Source: Rhizobium lusitanum | Lineage (GTDB): Bacteria; Pseudomonadota; Alphaproteobacteria; Rhizobiales; Rhizobiaceae | DNA: 64,000 bases | NCBI RefSeq assembly: GCF_014189535.1 | Contig: NZ_CP050308.1 | Location: 2,207,501 to 2,271,500, forward strand | Direction of reading: 5' to 3' | Shown here: positions 28,182 to 38,088 of the stretch, in pieces | Position numbering within the stretch: position 1 is the first letter of the stretch | Layout: every line of letters begins with the position of its first letter | Program-made: the position numbers and the translations under genes | The notes under the pieces: generated by a model | Databases searched by the model: none | Seen by the model: the letters and a program-made list of their open reading frames with translations, nothing else | Told to the model about the DNA's origin: nothing

Positions 28182-29672
28182 ATGACCGTGACAATCAAAA
28201 CCACCCTCACCTGGCGAGATATCGCCGATGTCGCAGCCGGTGAAACGCTCGTTTTGGACGATGCCGCCTGGGCTCGGATCGAGCATGCCAGCCGGATCGT
28301 CAAGGCCATCGTCGAACGCGGCGTGCGCGCCTACGGCATCAATACCGGCGTCGGCGCCCTCTCGGATACGGTGGTCGACCGGGCTTCACAAAGCCAACTG
28401 TCGCGCAACATCATCCTCAGTCATGCCTGCGGCGTCGGCAGTCTGTTGCAGCCGCGCGAGGTGCGCGCCATCATCGCCGCCCAGATCGCCAATTTCGCCC
28501 ATGGTTATTCCGGCGTGAGGCGGGAGATCGTCGCGCATCTGCTCGCCTTTCTGGAAAAAGATTGCGTTCCCGACGTACCGTCGAAGGGATCGGCCGGCTA
28601 TCTGACGCACAATGCCCACACGGCACTGGTGCTGATCGGCGAGGGATCGGCCCGGGTCGGCGGCAAGTCCATGTCCGGTCGCGAGGCGCTGGCGGCGATC
28701 GGCCTGGAGCCGCTGGTGCTCGGCGCCAAGGAAGGCCTGAGCCTCGTCAACGGCACAGCCTGCGCCACCGGCCTCTTCAGCGTTGCGCTGGCCCGCACCC
28801 AGCGCCTGCTCGCCTGGACCGATGCCACAGCGGCGCTGACATTGGAGGCGGCCGGCGGACAAATGGCGGCCTTTGACGAGACCGTGCTGGATTTGCGCCA
28901 GTCGCCGGGCATCGCGACCGTCGGCGCATCCCTGCGGGCGTGCCTTCAGGGCAGCGGGCTGATTGCCGCCGCCATCGGCCGGCGCACGCAGGACGCCCTC
29001 AGCCTGCGCGCCATCCCGCATGCCCATGGCGCGGCGCGCGACGTCTTCGATTTCGTCGCCAGCGTCGCCGACCGCGAACTTGCCTCCGTCACCGATAATC
29101 CCGCCGTCTCGGGCACGCCGGAAGAGCCGGTCGTCTCCTCCGAGGCGCACGCGGTCGCGCCGGCGCTCGCTCAGGCCGCCGATAGCCTGGCAATCGCCCT
29201 GGCGCAGATCGCCACGATGAGCGAACGCCGCATGGACCGGCTGGTCAATCCACTCGTGAGTGGCCTGCCGCCATTTCTCGCGAGCGACGCAGGCAGCCAT
29301 TCCGGCTTCATGATCGCGCAATATACCGCAGCCGCGCTGGTCAACGACAGCCGCCGGCTCGCCGCGCCCGCCAGCCTCGACGGCGGCCTGACTTCAGGCC
29401 TGCAGGAGGATTTTCTCGCGCATCCCACGGCAGCGGCCAATAAGCTGCTCGCCATCCTCGACAATGCCGACCATATCCTCGCCATCGAATTGATGGCGGC
29501 GGCGCAGGCACATGATTTCCTCGAAACGACCGCTAATCGCGCCCCTGGCACTGACGCGATCCACAAACTGCTGCGATCGCATGTCGCCCACTATCATGAC
29601 GACCGGCCGCTGAACCGCGATATCGAGGCGGTACGGCAGCTCATATCCGAGCGCGATCCGCCATCCGCGTGA
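28182..29672 (+). CDS. HAL/PAL-family ammonia-lyase paralogue lacking the MIO-forming Ala-Ser-Gly
   Basis: 496 residues, full length for the aromatic amino acid lyase family, and similar in layout to hutH in this window. Shared: YGINTGVGAL (Tyr51), LSHACGVG (His81), SLVNGTACATG (Asn190), Q270 and R276 in TQDALSLR, and LQEDF (Glu). Different: in place of [14 protein letters not shown] it has GSAGYLTHNAH, so residues 140-142 are Tyr-Leu-Thr instead of Ala-Ser-Gly (codons 28599-28607). The active-site Tyr of QDPYCIR is Leu273. Without the triad the MIO electrophile cannot form by the known route. It may do different chemistry, bind ligand without turnover, or be inactive. The reading frame is intact, which argues against simple decay. 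Its leader is separate from the HutC-type site. Confidence 0.9.
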   Translation: MTVTIKTTLTWRDIADVAAGETLVLDDAAWARIEHASRIVKAIVERGVRAYGINTGVGALSDTVVDRASQSQLSRNIILSHACGVGSLLQPREVRAIIAAQIANFAHGYSGVRREIVAHLLAFLEKDCVPDVPSKGSAGYLTHNAHTALVLIGEGSARVGGKSMSGREALAAIGLEPLVLGAKEGLSLVNGTACATGLFSVALARTQRLLAWTDATAALTLEAAGGQMAAFDETVLDLRQSPGIATVGASLRACLQGSGLIAAAIGRRTQDALSLRAIPHAHGAARDVFDFVASVADRELASVTDNPAVSGTPEEPVVSSEAHAVAPALAQAADSLAIALAQIATMSERRMDRLVNPLVSGLPPFLASDAGSHSGFMIAQYTAAALVNDSRRLAAPASLDGGLTSGLQEDFLAHPTAAANKLLAILDNADHILAIELMAAAQAHDFLETTANRAPGTDAIHKLLRSHVAHYHDDRPLNRDIEAVRQLISERDPPSA

Positions 29673-29733
29673 GCACCGCGTATGCCCTGCCGGCAGGGAA
29701 CACCTCTCTCACGCTTGTTTGATTGGCGGGGTT

Positions 29734-29760
29734 ACGGGGCGGTCGATAGGATCGCCCCGT
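29734..29760 (+). terminator. Possible hairpin terminator after the ammonia-lyase paralogue
   Basis: ACGGGGCG (29734-29741) pairs with CGCCCCGT (29753-29760) about 60 bases after the stop at 29672. No clear T run follows, so this is a weak call. Confidence 0.35.
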
Positions 29761-29858
29761 TGCAGTCGAGCATGGCCTCATGCCGGCAACTTTGATGGCC
29801 GGCTCCGGCCGCCATATCGAAAACCCACCGATTAGTGAATGTCTCAAGGAGACTGTCC

Positions 29859-30482
29859 ATGGACCGCAAGCTTCTGACGAAGGGCGCATTGACGCTCGCC
29901 GCCGGTGTCGTCGCGACGCTCGTAGCACTGCAGGATGCCAACGCCGCCGAACGCGTCCGCGTGCGCGGCACGATCGAGAGCCTCGAGGGAGACACCCTCA
30001 AGATCAAGTCCCGCGAGGGCAAGGATATCGCCGTCACGCTGAAATCCGGCTGGAATGTCGCCGGCGTCGTCAAGGCTTCGGCCGCCGACATCAAGCCCGG
30101 CGATTTCGTCGGCATTGCCAATGAGCCGACCGCCAGCGGCGTCGCCGGCGCCATCGAAGTCGTCATTTTTCCGGCTGCGATGAAAGGCACCGGCGAGGGC
30201 GACCGCCCATGGGATTCGAAGCCGAACAGTTCCATGACCAACGCCACGGTTGCCAATGCGGTCACATCGGTCAGCGGCCCGACGCTGACCCTCACCTATA
30301 AGGGCGGTGAAAAGAAGATCAATATTCCGGACGGCACTCCGGTCGTAACGCTAACGTCAGCCACCAAGGACGACATGAAAGCCGGCGCCGCCGTCTTCAT
30401 CACCGCCGAAGCATCCGACGACGGCAAAGTCACCGCCGACCGCATCGCCGTCGGCCTCAACGGCACCGTTCCGCCGATGTAA
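29859..30482 (+). CDS. Exported DUF5666-like OB-fold protein of unknown function
   Basis: 207 residues. ATG at 29859 follows AAGGAG. It has a signal peptide (LLTKGALTLAAGVVATLVALQDANAAE, cleavage after ANA). The mature protein has two similar halves: RVRVRGTIESLEGDTLKIKSREGKDIAVTLKSGWNVAGVVKASAADIKPGDFVGIA and the later VTSVSGPTLTLTYKGGEKKINIPDGTPVVTLTSATKDDMKAGAAVFITA. That repeated pattern of short strands with KPGD/KAGA turns is what DUF5666-type beta-barrels look like. Probably periplasmic. Flanked by a terminator and on its own transcript. Function unknown. Confidence 0.78.
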   Translation: MDRKLLTKGALTLAAGVVATLVALQDANAAERVRVRGTIESLEGDTLKIKSREGKDIAVTLKSGWNVAGVVKASAADIKPGDFVGIANEPTASGVAGAIEVVIFPAAMKGTGEGDRPWDSKPNSSMTNATVANAVTSVSGPTLTLTYKGGEKKINIPDGTPVVTLTSATKDDMKAGAAVFITAEASDDGKVTADRIAVGLNGTVPPM

Positions 30483-30504
30483 TCGATGCCTCTTTCAGGG
30501 CAAT

Positions 30505-30532
30505 AAAAATGGCACCCGAGGGCGCCATTTTT
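30505..30532. terminator. Bidirectional hairpin terminator
   Basis: AAAAATGGC (30505-30513) pairs perfectly with 30524-30532, with additional G-C pairs inside, and gives T runs on both strands. It lies between the stop at 30482 and the stop of the opposite RND gene at 30558. Confidence 0.8.
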
Positions 30533-30557
30533 ATAATAGACATTCGATAGTGACGAC

Positions 30558-33500
30558 CTATTCCGCCGCCTGCCGGTGGACGACGACATCATCCTTGTCG
30601 TCCTCTTCCGGCTTCGGCTGTTTCCAAGCGATCAGACGGTAGAACATCGGGATGAAGAAGGTGGCAAGGAAAGTCGCCGCCAGCATGCCGCCGATGACGC
30701 CTGTGCCGATGGCATGGCGGCTGGCGGAGCCTGCGCCGGTGCTGATCGCCAGCGGCACGACGCCGAGGATGAAGGCGAGCGAGGTCATGACGATCGGACG
30801 GAAACGCAGGCGCGCGGCTTCCAGCGCCGCCTCGGCGGCGCTCATGCCCTCCTTGCGTTTCATCACCGCGAACTCGACGATCAGAATGGCGTTCTTCGCC
30901 GCCAGACCGATGAGCGTCACCATGCCGATCTGGAAATAGACGTCGTTGGTGAGCCCGCGCAGATAGGTGGCAAGCAGGGCACCGAACAGCGCGAAGGGGA
31001 TCGCGGTGAGAACGGCGAGCGGCAGGCTCCACTTCTCATATTGCGCGGCCAGAATCAGAAACACCATGATGACGCCGAAGATCATCGCCTGCGTGCCCGC
31101 ACCGCCGGTTTCCAGTTCCTGATAGGCCGAGCCCGTCCAGGCAATCTGGAAGCCTTCCGGCAGGGTCTCAGTCGCCACCTGCTGCATCGCCTTGATCGCA
31201 TCGCCGGAGGTATAGCCGGGCGCCGGATTGCCAGTGACCTTGGCGGCGTTGAAGGCGTTGTAGCGTTCGAGCTGGTCTGGCCCGATGGTGCGCGTCACCT
31301 TGATCAGCGTGTCGAGCGGGATCATCTTGCCGCTGTCGGAGCGCACGAAGACCTGGCGCAGGTCGTCGGGCGATTCGCGGAACGGCGCTTCCGATTGCAG
31401 GTTGACCTGATAGTTGCGGCCATAAAGCGTGAAGTCGTTGACATAGAGGCTGCCGAAGGTCGCCTGCATGGCATCGAAGACCGAGTTGATCGGCACGCCG
31501 AGAGCCTTCGCCTTCTCGCGGTCGAGATCGGCGCGGAACTGTGGCACGTTGGTATCGAGCGTGGTACGCACGCCCGCCAGCTCCGGCCGCTTGGAAGCAG
31601 CCGCCACGAGCTTTTGTGCTTCCTCCGAAAGTCCCGCGACGCCCTTACCGGAGCGGTCCTGAACATAGACTTCGAAGCCGCCCGTCGTCGAAAGGCCCTG
31701 GATCGGCGGAGGGTTGAAGGCGAGCACCATGGCGTCCTTGATGCCCATGTTGGCGCCAATCAGCGGACCAGCCATGTTGCGGGCGTCGAGTTCGGGCGTC
31801 TTGCGCTCGCTCCAGTCCTTCAGTGTCACGAAGGCGACGCCGGCGCTGCTCTTCAGACCACCCGAGAGCAGGTCGAAGCCGGCAACGGCGAAGACGTTCT
31901 CGACGCCGGGGAGCTTCTCGGTATTGACCAGCGCCTGATCCATGACAGCCTGCGTGCGCGTCAGCGAGGCCGCCGGCGGCAGGATGGCGATCTGGAACAG
32001 CGAGCCCTGGTCCTCGTCCGGCACCAGCGAGCCCGGCAGAGTATAGAAAAGATAACCGGTCGCGCCGAGCATGCCGGCAACCAGCACGCAGCCAAGCACC
32101 ATGCGCTTCAGGAAGAAGGCGACGCCGGCCGTATAGCCCCGCGTCAACCGGTCGAAGGCACGATTGAAGATACGGAAGGGCAGCACCGGCTCGTGATGGC
32201 CGGGCTTCAGGATCAGCGCGCAGAGCGCCGGTGTCAGCGTCAGCGCCACGATACCCGAGATGGTGACCGAGATCGCGATGGTGACGGCGAACTGCTTGTA
32301 CATCTGGCCGGCGAGCCCGCCCATGAACGAGACCGGGATAAACACGGCGCAGAGCACCAGCACGATCGCAATGACTGGACCGGTCACTTCGCCCATCGCC
32401 TTAATCGCCGCCTGCTTCGGCGACAATTTCTCTGTTGCCATCAAGCGCTCGACGTTTTCGAGCACGACGATAGCGTCGTCCACCACGATACCGATGGCCA
32501 GCACCAGGCCGAACAGCGTCAGAAGATTGATCGAGAAGCCGAGCACATACATGCCGGCGAAGGTGCCGATGATCGAGATCGGTACGGCGATGACCGGGAT
32601 CAGCGTCGCGCGCCAGTTCTGCAGGAAGACGAAGACGACGATGATGACGAGCACGATCGCCTCAAGGAAGGTACGAAGCACCTCCTCGATCGACACCTGG
32701 ATGAACTTGGTCGTGTCGTAGGGGATCTGGTATGCGACGCCCTGCGGGAAGGATTTCTGCAACTCGTCGAGACGCCCCTTGAGCGCCGCCATCGTATTCA
32801 GCGCGTTGGCACCGGGCTGGAGATAGACGGCGATCGGGATGGCTGGCGTGCCGTTCAGGCTGCTCTGGACCGAATAGCTCTTGGTGCCGAGTTCGATGCG
32901 CGCCACGTCCTTCAGCCTCAGCGTCGCGGCATTGGCATTCGAACGCAGGATGATGTCGCCAAAGGCGTCGATATCGGCAAGGCGTCCCTGCGTCGTCACC
33001 GTATAGGTAAAGGGCTGGGCAGTGTTGCTCGGCTGGTCGCCGAACCTACCGGCCGCAAACTGCGAATTCTGTTCCTGGATGGCGGCCGAGACATCGCTCG
33101 GCGTCAGATTATACTGCGCCAGCTTGTCCGGCCGCAGCCAGATCCGCATGGAATAATCGATGTCGCCAAGCAGGTTGACGTCGCCGATGCCGGGAATGCG
33201 CTTGAGATCGTCGATGACGTTGAGCAGCGCGTAGTTACCGACGAAGGCGCGGTCGTAGCGGCTGTCTGTCGAATACATCGCCACGAAGCCGAGGATCGAG
33301 GTCGAGCGCTTGGTGACGACGACGCCGAGACGGGTCACGTCCTGCGGCAGGGTGGTGACGGCGCGCTGCACGCGGTTGTTGACGTTGATCGCCGCCTGGT
33401 CCGGATCGGTGCCGAGCGCGAAGGTGACCGTGATCTGCATTGCGCCGCTATTGGAGTTCGACGACTGCATGTAGAGCATGTTTTCGACGCCGTTGATCTG

Positions 33501-33707
33501 CTGTTCCAACGGAGCGGCAACGGTCTGGGCGACGGTCTCGGCGCTGGCGCCGGGATAGGTGGCGGTGACGACCACCTGCGGCGGCGTCAGCTCTGGATAT
33601 TGCGCGATCGGCAGGATGCGGATGCAGACGGCGCCCGCAAGCAGGATGACGATCGAGATCACCGCCGCGAAAACGGGGCGATCGATGAAGAATCTGTTTC
33701 CCAACAT
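30558..33707 (-). CDS. RND multidrug efflux permease (AcrB/MexB/BepE type)
   Basis: Full-length 1049-residue HAE1-type RND pump. TM1 is [27 protein letters not shown], the porter domain has [34 protein letters not shown], and the proton-relay residues are in [19 protein letters not shown] (Asp pair), [23 protein letters not shown] (Lys) and [21 protein letters not shown] (Arg). Its ATG shares one base with the stop of the adaptor gene, so they form an operon. A divergent TetR regulator and an AcrR-like site indicate repression. Aromatic or phenolic inducers are common for such rhizobial pumps, but the substrate here is unknown. Confidence 0.94.
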   Translation of the reverse strand: MLGNRFFIDRPVFAAVISIVILLAGAVCIRILPIAQYPELTPPQVVVTATYPGASAETVAQTVAAPLEQQINGVENMLYMQSSNSNSGAMQITVTFALGTDPDQAAINVNNRVQRAVTTLPQDVTRLGVVVTKRSTSILGFVAMYSTDSRYDRAFVGNYALLNVIDDLKRIPGIGDVNLLGDIDYSMRIWLRPDKLAQYNLTPSDVSAAIQEQNSQFAAGRFGDQPSNTAQPFTYTVTTQGRLADIDAFGDIILRSNANAATLRLKDVARIELGTKSYSVQSSLNGTPAIPIAVYLQPGANALNTMAALKGRLDELQKSFPQGVAYQIPYDTTKFIQVSIEEVLRTFLEAIVLVIIVVFVFLQNWRATLIPVIAVPISIIGTFAGMYVLGFSINLLTLFGLVLAIGIVVDDAIVVLENVERLMATEKLSPKQAAIKAMGEVTGPVIAIVLVLCAVFIPVSFMGGLAGQMYKQFAVTIAISVTISGIVALTLTPALCALILKPGHHEPVLPFRIFNRAFDRLTRGYTAGVAFFLKRMVLGCVLVAGMLGATGYLFYTLPGSLVPDEDQGSLFQIAILPPAASLTRTQAVMDQALVNTEKLPGVENVFAVAGFDLLSGGLKSSAGVAFVTLKDWSERKTPELDARNMAGPLIGANMGIKDAMVLAFNPPPIQGLSTTGGFEVYVQDRSGKGVAGLSEEAQKLVAAASKRPELAGVRTTLDTNVPQFRADLDREKAKALGVPINSVFDAMQATFGSLYVNDFTLYGRNYQVNLQSEAPFRESPDDLRQVFVRSDSGKMIPLDTLIKVTRTIGPDQLERYNAFNAAKVTGNPAPGYTSGDAIKAMQQVATETLPEGFQIAWTGSAYQELETGGAGTQAMIFGVIMVFLILAAQYEKWSLPLAVLTAIPFALFGALLATYLRGLTNDVYFQIGMVTLIGLAAKNAILIVEFAVMKRKEGMSAAEAALEAARLRFRPIVMTSLAFILGVVPLAISTGAGSASRHAIGTGVIGGMLAATFLATFFIPMFYRLIAWKQPKPEEDDKDDVVVHRQAAE

Positions 33708-34876
33708 CAGTTCTGCACTACCTTGTTCGCGTCGCTGGGCGTGGCGGCTGCCGCCGCCTGCACGGGCGCGCCGGGGCGCACCTTGATGATGCCTTCGACG
33801 ATCAGTCTATCGCCGGCTTTGAGGCCCGACAGGACGAGCCAGTTGCCGCCGACCTTCTGGCCGAGCGTCACCGGATTGACATGCGCCTTGCCGTCCTTGT
33901 CGATGGTGTAGACGAACTGCCCCTGCGGGCTCTGCATCAACGCCACTTCCGGAATGGTGATGGCATTGTCGAGCGAGACACCGGTAACGGTAGCGCGCAC
34001 GAATTGGCCGGGCAGCAGCCGGCGAACGGGATTGTCCACCACGGCTCGCGCCTGCAACGTGCCGGTCGAAGCGTCGATGGTGGACGAGGTGAAGTCGACG
34101 ACGCCGTCATGGTCATAGGTCGTGCCGTCGCCGAAGGAGATCTTCACGCCGAGGTTAGGCGCTTCGCCCTTGGCCTTCTTGAGATCGATCAAACGGCGCA
34201 CTTCGGCGGCCTGCGTGTCCGAGAAGGAGAAATTGACATAGACCGGGTCGAGCTGGGTGATGCTGGTAAGCAGGCCCGTATCGCCGGTCGTGCCGATCAG
34301 GCTGCCCTCGGAGACCTGTTCCAGGGTGGTAATGCCGCCGACCGGTGCCGTGACCTTGGTGTAGTCCAGATTGAGCTGCGCCGTCTGCACCTGCGCCCGG
34401 GCCGAGGCGACCGCGGCATCCGCCAGCTGACGCGTGGAAATCGCGTCGTCCCGCGCCTTTTGCGTAACGGCGTTCTGGTCGAAGAGATTGATATTGCGCT
34501 TTTCCTCGCGCTGCGCCTGATTTAGCTGCGCGTCGGCTTGCTGCAACTGCGCCTGAGCCTGCGCAAGCACCGCCTCAAAGGACGCGGGGTCGATCAGGAA
34601 CAGCACGTCGCCGGCCTTGACCTCGGCACCCTCGACAAAATTCCTTTTCAACAGGATACCGCCGACGCGAGCGCGGACATCGACTTGCCTATAGGCGGAG
34701 ATGCGCGCAGCATATTCATAGGTGAGCTGCACGGTCTCGGGCTTAACGTCGACCACGGTCACCTGCGGCGGCGGCATCTGCCCCGCCTGCTGGGCAAGGG
34801 AGGAATACGCGCTGAGAAGGAGGACACCGGCTGCGAGAAAGCTGCCGCGCAAAAAGGAGCGGGAATGCGCCGTCAT
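33707..34876 (-). CDS. RND periplasmic adaptor protein (AcrA/BepD type)
   Basis: 389 residues, usual for the family. A signal peptide ([23 protein letters not shown]) without a lipobox Cys, so unlike AcrA it is probably not a lipoprotein. The lipoyl halves are [44 protein letters not shown] and [28 protein letters not shown], with a Gln/Ala-rich coiled-coil hairpin between them. First gene of the operon, reading away from the 34920-34943 operator. Confidence 0.93.
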   Translation of the reverse strand: MTAHSRSFLRGSFLAAGVLLLSAYSSLAQQAGQMPPPQVTVVDVKPETVQLTYEYAARISAYRQVDVRARVGGILLKRNFVEGAEVKAGDVLFLIDPASFEAVLAQAQAQLQQADAQLNQAQREEKRNINLFDQNAVTQKARDDAISTRQLADAAVASARAQVQTAQLNLDYTKVTAPVGGITTLEQVSEGSLIGTTGDTGLLTSITQLDPVYVNFSFSDTQAAEVRRLIDLKKAKGEAPNLGVKISFGDGTTYDHDGVVDFTSSTIDASTGTLQARAVVDNPVRRLLPGQFVRATVTGVSLDNAITIPEVALMQSPQGQFVYTIDKDGKAHVNPVTLGQKVGGNWLVLSGLKAGDRLIVEGIIKVRPGAPVQAAAAATPSDANKVVQN

Positions 34877-34919
34877 AAAAAATCACCACGAGTTTTGACA
34901 TTTTTATTGCGTCGCAGCA

Positions 34920-34943
34920 TACAAACATACATGAATGATTGTA
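34920..34943. promoter_or_regulatory. AcrR-like 24-bp operator between the adaptor gene and tetR-family gene
   Basis: A 24-bp dyad starting TACAA and ending TTGTA, with CATG at its centre. All positions are symmetric except two pairs (positions 6/19 and 10/15). The shape closely follows the known E. coli AcrR operator (TACAT...ATGTA around a similar centre). A TTGACA at 34895-34900 lies 19 bases before it on the tetR-facing strand. Both divergent promoters are likely covered. Confidence 0.7.
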
Positions 34944-35077
34944 AATATCAAATCGGCGTGACCTGTTACATGAGCCCCGGGACGGCGCAAGAGTTTCCGG
35001 ACAATCTCACATAAAATCAATTAGATGAGGAGAGATGAAATAAAGTTTCTCGCCTCGCGCAAAAGTGGGAAGATCGA

Positions 35078-35734
35078 ATGCGCAGGACCAAGGAAGATGC
35101 TGCCAAAACCAGGGAGGAGGTTTTGGCGGCCGCCGCTGAGGTTTTCTATGAAAACGGCGTCAGCGGCTCCACCCTCGACAAGATCGCCAGACGTGCCGGC
35201 GTGACGCGCGGCGCGATCTACTGGCATTTCAAGGACAAGGCCGAGGTGCTGACGGCGCTGCACAGCGAAATCCGCCTGCCGCAGGAAGACCTCGTCGACC
35301 ACGCCCTGGAGCATGGCCATGACGATCCCTTGAGCCTGATCGAACAGGCATCGATCGAGGTTGTGCATATCCTGGCGAACGACGAGCATCAGCAGCGCAT
35401 CTTCGCCATCATGATTCTGGGCTGCGAATTCACCGAAGACCCCTCCGACGCCGCCTTGCGCATCATCACCGCCAATGCCGAAATGTACGACAAACTGCAG
35501 AAGCTGATCGACATGGCCGACCGGCAAGGCAAGCTCGCGCCCAACTGGACCGTCGACACCGCCGCCCGCGCCTTCCAATGCTGCATGAACGGCCTCTTTG
35601 CCGAATGGCTTCGCTCGAGCAAGTCGTTTCCGGTGACCGACGTCGGCGAGAGGCTGGTGCGCAGCGTGATCGGGTCGATGCGGCGGCCGGTCGAGGGTCA
35701 GAACTCCATCTCCGAGCACGACGCCGCCGAATAG
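35078..35734 (+). CDS. TetR-family repressor of the adjacent RND pump (AcrR-like)
   Basis: 218 residues. The N-terminal HTH is RRTKEDAAKTREEVLAAAAEVFYENGVSGSTLDKIARRAGVTRGAIYWHFKDKAEVL, and the C-terminal half resembles the AcrR/TtgR ligand domain (RVNGLFAEW-like segment CCMNGLFAEWLRSSKSFPV). ATG at 35078 follows GGGAAG. It diverges from the adaptor gene across the AcrR-like site, so local repression plus autoregulation is expected. Confidence 0.92.
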   Translation: MRRTKEDAAKTREEVLAAAAEVFYENGVSGSTLDKIARRAGVTRGAIYWHFKDKAEVLTALHSEIRLPQEDLVDHALEHGHDDPLSLIEQASIEVVHILANDEHQQRIFAIMILGCEFTEDPSDAALRIITANAEMYDKLQKLIDMADRQGKLAPNWTVDTAARAFQCCMNGLFAEWLRSSKSFPVTDVGERLVRSVIGSMRRPVEGQNSISEHDAAE

Positions 35735-35750
35735 GGGCAGTCGCCCGCGA

Positions 35751-36206
35751 TCAGCCCTCGTGCTGCATCGCGCGGCGGAACGCCTCCAGCGTCTCGGCAC
35801 TGACATGGTGCTCAATGCCCTCGGCGTCGATCCGCGCCGTTTCGGCGCTGACGCCAAGCCAGCGCAGAAAAGCTTCAACCGTCTGGTGGCGGGCGCGGAT
35901 GTCCTGGGCGATCCTGTTGCCCGCATCCGTCAGGAAAACGCCGCGATAGGGCCGCCGCGATACGAGCCCGTCCTCGCAGAGCCGCGCCAGCATTTTGGCG
36001 ACGGTCGGCTGCGAGACGCCGAGCCTTGCCGCGATATCCACCTGCCGGGCCTCGTTGCCGTCGTCGATGAGATCGGCGATCAGCTCGACATAATCCTCCA
36101 CGAGCGCGCCGCGCGTGGCCTCCCTCGTATGCCGAAAGCCCTCCGAATGCGTCTCCGCATCCAGCAATGGTTCATCTCGTTGGATAGGCGGTCTTTTCGT
36201 CGGCAA
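35751..36206 (-). CDS. mntR: MntR, manganese-responsive DtxR-family repressor
   Basis: 151 residues, matching the E. coli type of Mnt[75 protein letters not shown] is the winged HTH, and [42 protein letters not shown] holds the metal ligands (Glu and the His pair). The start is TTG at 36206. It is the first possible start after an in-frame stop and has GGGAGAAG eight bases upstream; no ATG is available at this end. It diverges from mntH, which it should repress when Mn is sufficient. Confidence 0.92.
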   Translation of the reverse strand: MPTKRPPIQRDEPLLDAETHSEGFRHTREATRGALVEDYVELIADLIDDGNEARQVDIAARLGVSQPTVAKMLARLCEDGLVSRRPYRGVFLTDAGNRIAQDIRARHQTVEAFLRWLGVSAETARIDAEGIEHHVSAETLEAFRRAMQHEG

Positions 36207-36600
36207 CTAGGTTCTTCTCCCCATGAGTCCCGGTAAACTCACTTTCATCTTTATAGCACCGGCTTCAATCTTGAAAGCCTGGGCATAAGCGGATGCCGCC
36301 TTTGCAGCCTGAGGCATTTCCCCGCTTCGCCAGAATTTTGTGCGCCCAGTTACCCGCTCGCCGAGCTTGCTGCAACCGCCGAGCCGATTTTCCCGAATTC
36401 GGCGGTGGAGAACTCCCTCTCCCTGGTGTGGAGATGGGTGGGTAAAGCAGCGCAAACACAGGCGGCATCGGCTCGGATTACGAGGGTGGCGCCGGTCGAT
36501 TATAATGCCGAATCTATGAAATATAGCCTATTGCATAATGTTGATATCCAGCATATTTCTTTAGACAGATCATAGCTCAATCCCCCGGAGCCCCCTTAGT
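36207..36600. other. 394-bp intergenic region between mntR and mntH
   Basis: No credible gene. The minus-strand frame at 36207-36455 translates to the HPSPHQGEG type of sequence that marks rhizobial intergenic repeats, and bases 36411-36455 carry that repeat-like stretch (TCTCCCTGGTGTGGAGATG). The mntH-proximal end is AT-rich and holds the candidate MntR box. Confidence 0.5.
36518..36542 (+). promoter_or_regulatory. Candidate MntR box before mntH
   Basis: An imperfect dyad, AAATATAGC (36519-36527) five bases GCATAATGTT (36533-36542), resembles the E. coli MntR box half-sites AACATAGC and GCTATGTT. It lies about 60 bases upstream of the mntH ATG. Resemblance is partial. Confidence 0.4.
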
Positions 36601-37956
36601 ATGACGCAGATCCAAGAAACTGCCGCGCCGCGCGCATGGAAATTCGCCAGCCCGGATGAGGACGCCCGTCCAAGTCTTCCCGAAGTCAACGCCACTGTTT
36701 ATGTCCCGCATACCGGCACCTGGGTCCGACGGCTGCTCGCCTTCATGGGTCCTGGCTACATGGTCTCGGTTGGCTATATGGATCCGGGCAACTGGGCGAC
36801 CGATCTCGCCGGCGGCGCGCAATTCGGCTACACCCTGCTTTCGGTCATCATGCTGTCGAACCTGATGGCGATCCTGCTGCAAGCGCTCTCCGCCCGGCTC
36901 GGCATCGCCACCGGCCGCGATCTGGCGCAGGCCTGTCGCGATCATTACCCAAGGCCGGTCAATCTGGCCCTGTGGTTTGCCTGCGAACTCGCCATCATCG
37001 CTTGCGACCTTGCCGAAGTCATCGGCACGGCGATCGCGCTGCAACTGCTCTTCGGCATTCCGCTGATCGGCGGCGCGCTGATCACCGCGCTCGACGCCTT
37101 CCTGCTGCTGCTCCTGATGAACAAGGGCTTCCGCTTCCTCGAAGCCTTCGTCATCGCACTGCTGATCGTCATCGCCACCTGCTTCGCCGTCCAGATCATC
37201 GCAGCCGCGCCGCCGATCGCCGCCATCCTTCACGGCTTCATCCCTTCGCCGGAGATCGTCACCAATCACGAGATGCTCTACATCGCCATGGGCATCATCG
37301 GCGCCACCGTCATGCCGCATAATCTTTATCTGCACTCCTCGATCGTGCAGACCCGCGCCTATAAGCGCGATGACGAAGGTCGTCGCGACGCGATCAAGTG
37401 GGCTACGACCGACAGCACCATCGCCTTGATGCTGGCGCTCTTCGTCAACGCAGCGATCCTGATCGTCGCCGCCGCCGCTTTCAACACCAGCGGACATGCC
37501 GATGTCGCCGAAATCGGCCAAGCCTACGAGTTGTTGTCGCCGCTCCTCGGCCTCGGCATCGCCTCGACCCTGTTCGCCGTGGCGCTGCTTGCCTCCGGCC
37601 TCAACTCCACCGTGACGGCGACGCTCGCCGGCCAGATCGTGATGGAGGGGTTCCTCCGCCTGCGCATTCCGCACTGGGCAAGACGGCTTTTGACCCGTGG
37701 TCTTGCAATTATTCCGGTTGTGTTCGTCACTGCATTTTATGGTGAAAAAGGCACTGCCGATCTGTTGGTGCTGAGCCAGGTCGTGCTCTCCATGCAGTTG
37801 CCCTTCGCGGTCATTCCGCTAGTCCAATTCGTCACGGACCCCCAGAAAATGGGCAAATTCGTCGTGTCCAGGAGCGTTGCCATTCTCTCCTGGCTTGTCG
37901 TCGCAATCATCCTGGTGCTGAACTTCAAGCTGCTTTACGACACCATCTTCGGTTGA
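36601..37956 (+). CDS. mntH: Nramp-family divalent metal (Mn) importer
   Basis: 451 residues with about 11 hydrophobic spans. Nramp signatures are clear: [24 protein letters not shown] (TM1 DPGN metal site), the conserved loop between TM8 and TM9 region, and the TM6 MPH motif in [23 protein letters not shown]. Imports Mn(II) with protons across the inner membrane. ATG at 36601 follows GGAG about 10 bases upstream. It diverges from mntR, which fits manganese rather than iron as the main substrate. Confidence 0.95.
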   Translation: MTQIQETAAPRAWKFASPDEDARPSLPEVNATVYVPHTGTWVRRLLAFMGPGYMVSVGYMDPGNWATDLAGGAQFGYTLLSVIMLSNLMAILLQALSARLGIATGRDLAQACRDHYPRPVNLALWFACELAIIACDLAEVIGTAIALQLLFGIPLIGGALITALDAFLLLLLMNKGFRFLEAFVIALLIVIATCFAVQIIAAAPPIAAILHGFIPSPEIVTNHEMLYIAMGIIGATVMPHNLYLHSSIVQTRAYKRDDEGRRDAIKWATTDSTIALMLALFVNAAILIVAAAAFNTSGHADVAEIGQAYELLSPLLGLGIASTLFAVALLASGLNSTVTATLAGQIVMEGFLRLRIPHWARRLLTRGLAIIPVVFVTAFYGEKGTADLLVLSQVVLSMQLPFAVIPLVQFVTDPQKMGKFVVSRSVAILSWLVVAIILVLNFKLLYDTIFG

Positions 37957-38088
37957 CGAATCGCCCGCAAAGCGTGAATCTACCCCTGTGGACGATCACG
38001 GCAATTAACAGACTCGTAATATTTGCCTAGATTTCGCCATGATTTGCCCTAGTTTGGGCCCACCGCAGTCTGCAGGGTTCCTCACTTC

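Noticed and set aside
30576..33911. 1111-codon plus-strand open frame opposite the AcrB-type gene
   Set aside because: An antisense shadow produced by GC-rich codon bias. The minus-strand frame has full RND motifs; this one is Arg/His/Asp-rich with no domain.
36207..36455. 82-codon minus-strand frame before mntR
   Set aside because: Its sequence is of the translated intergenic-repeat kind (HPSPHQGEG) and it lies in a promoter region.
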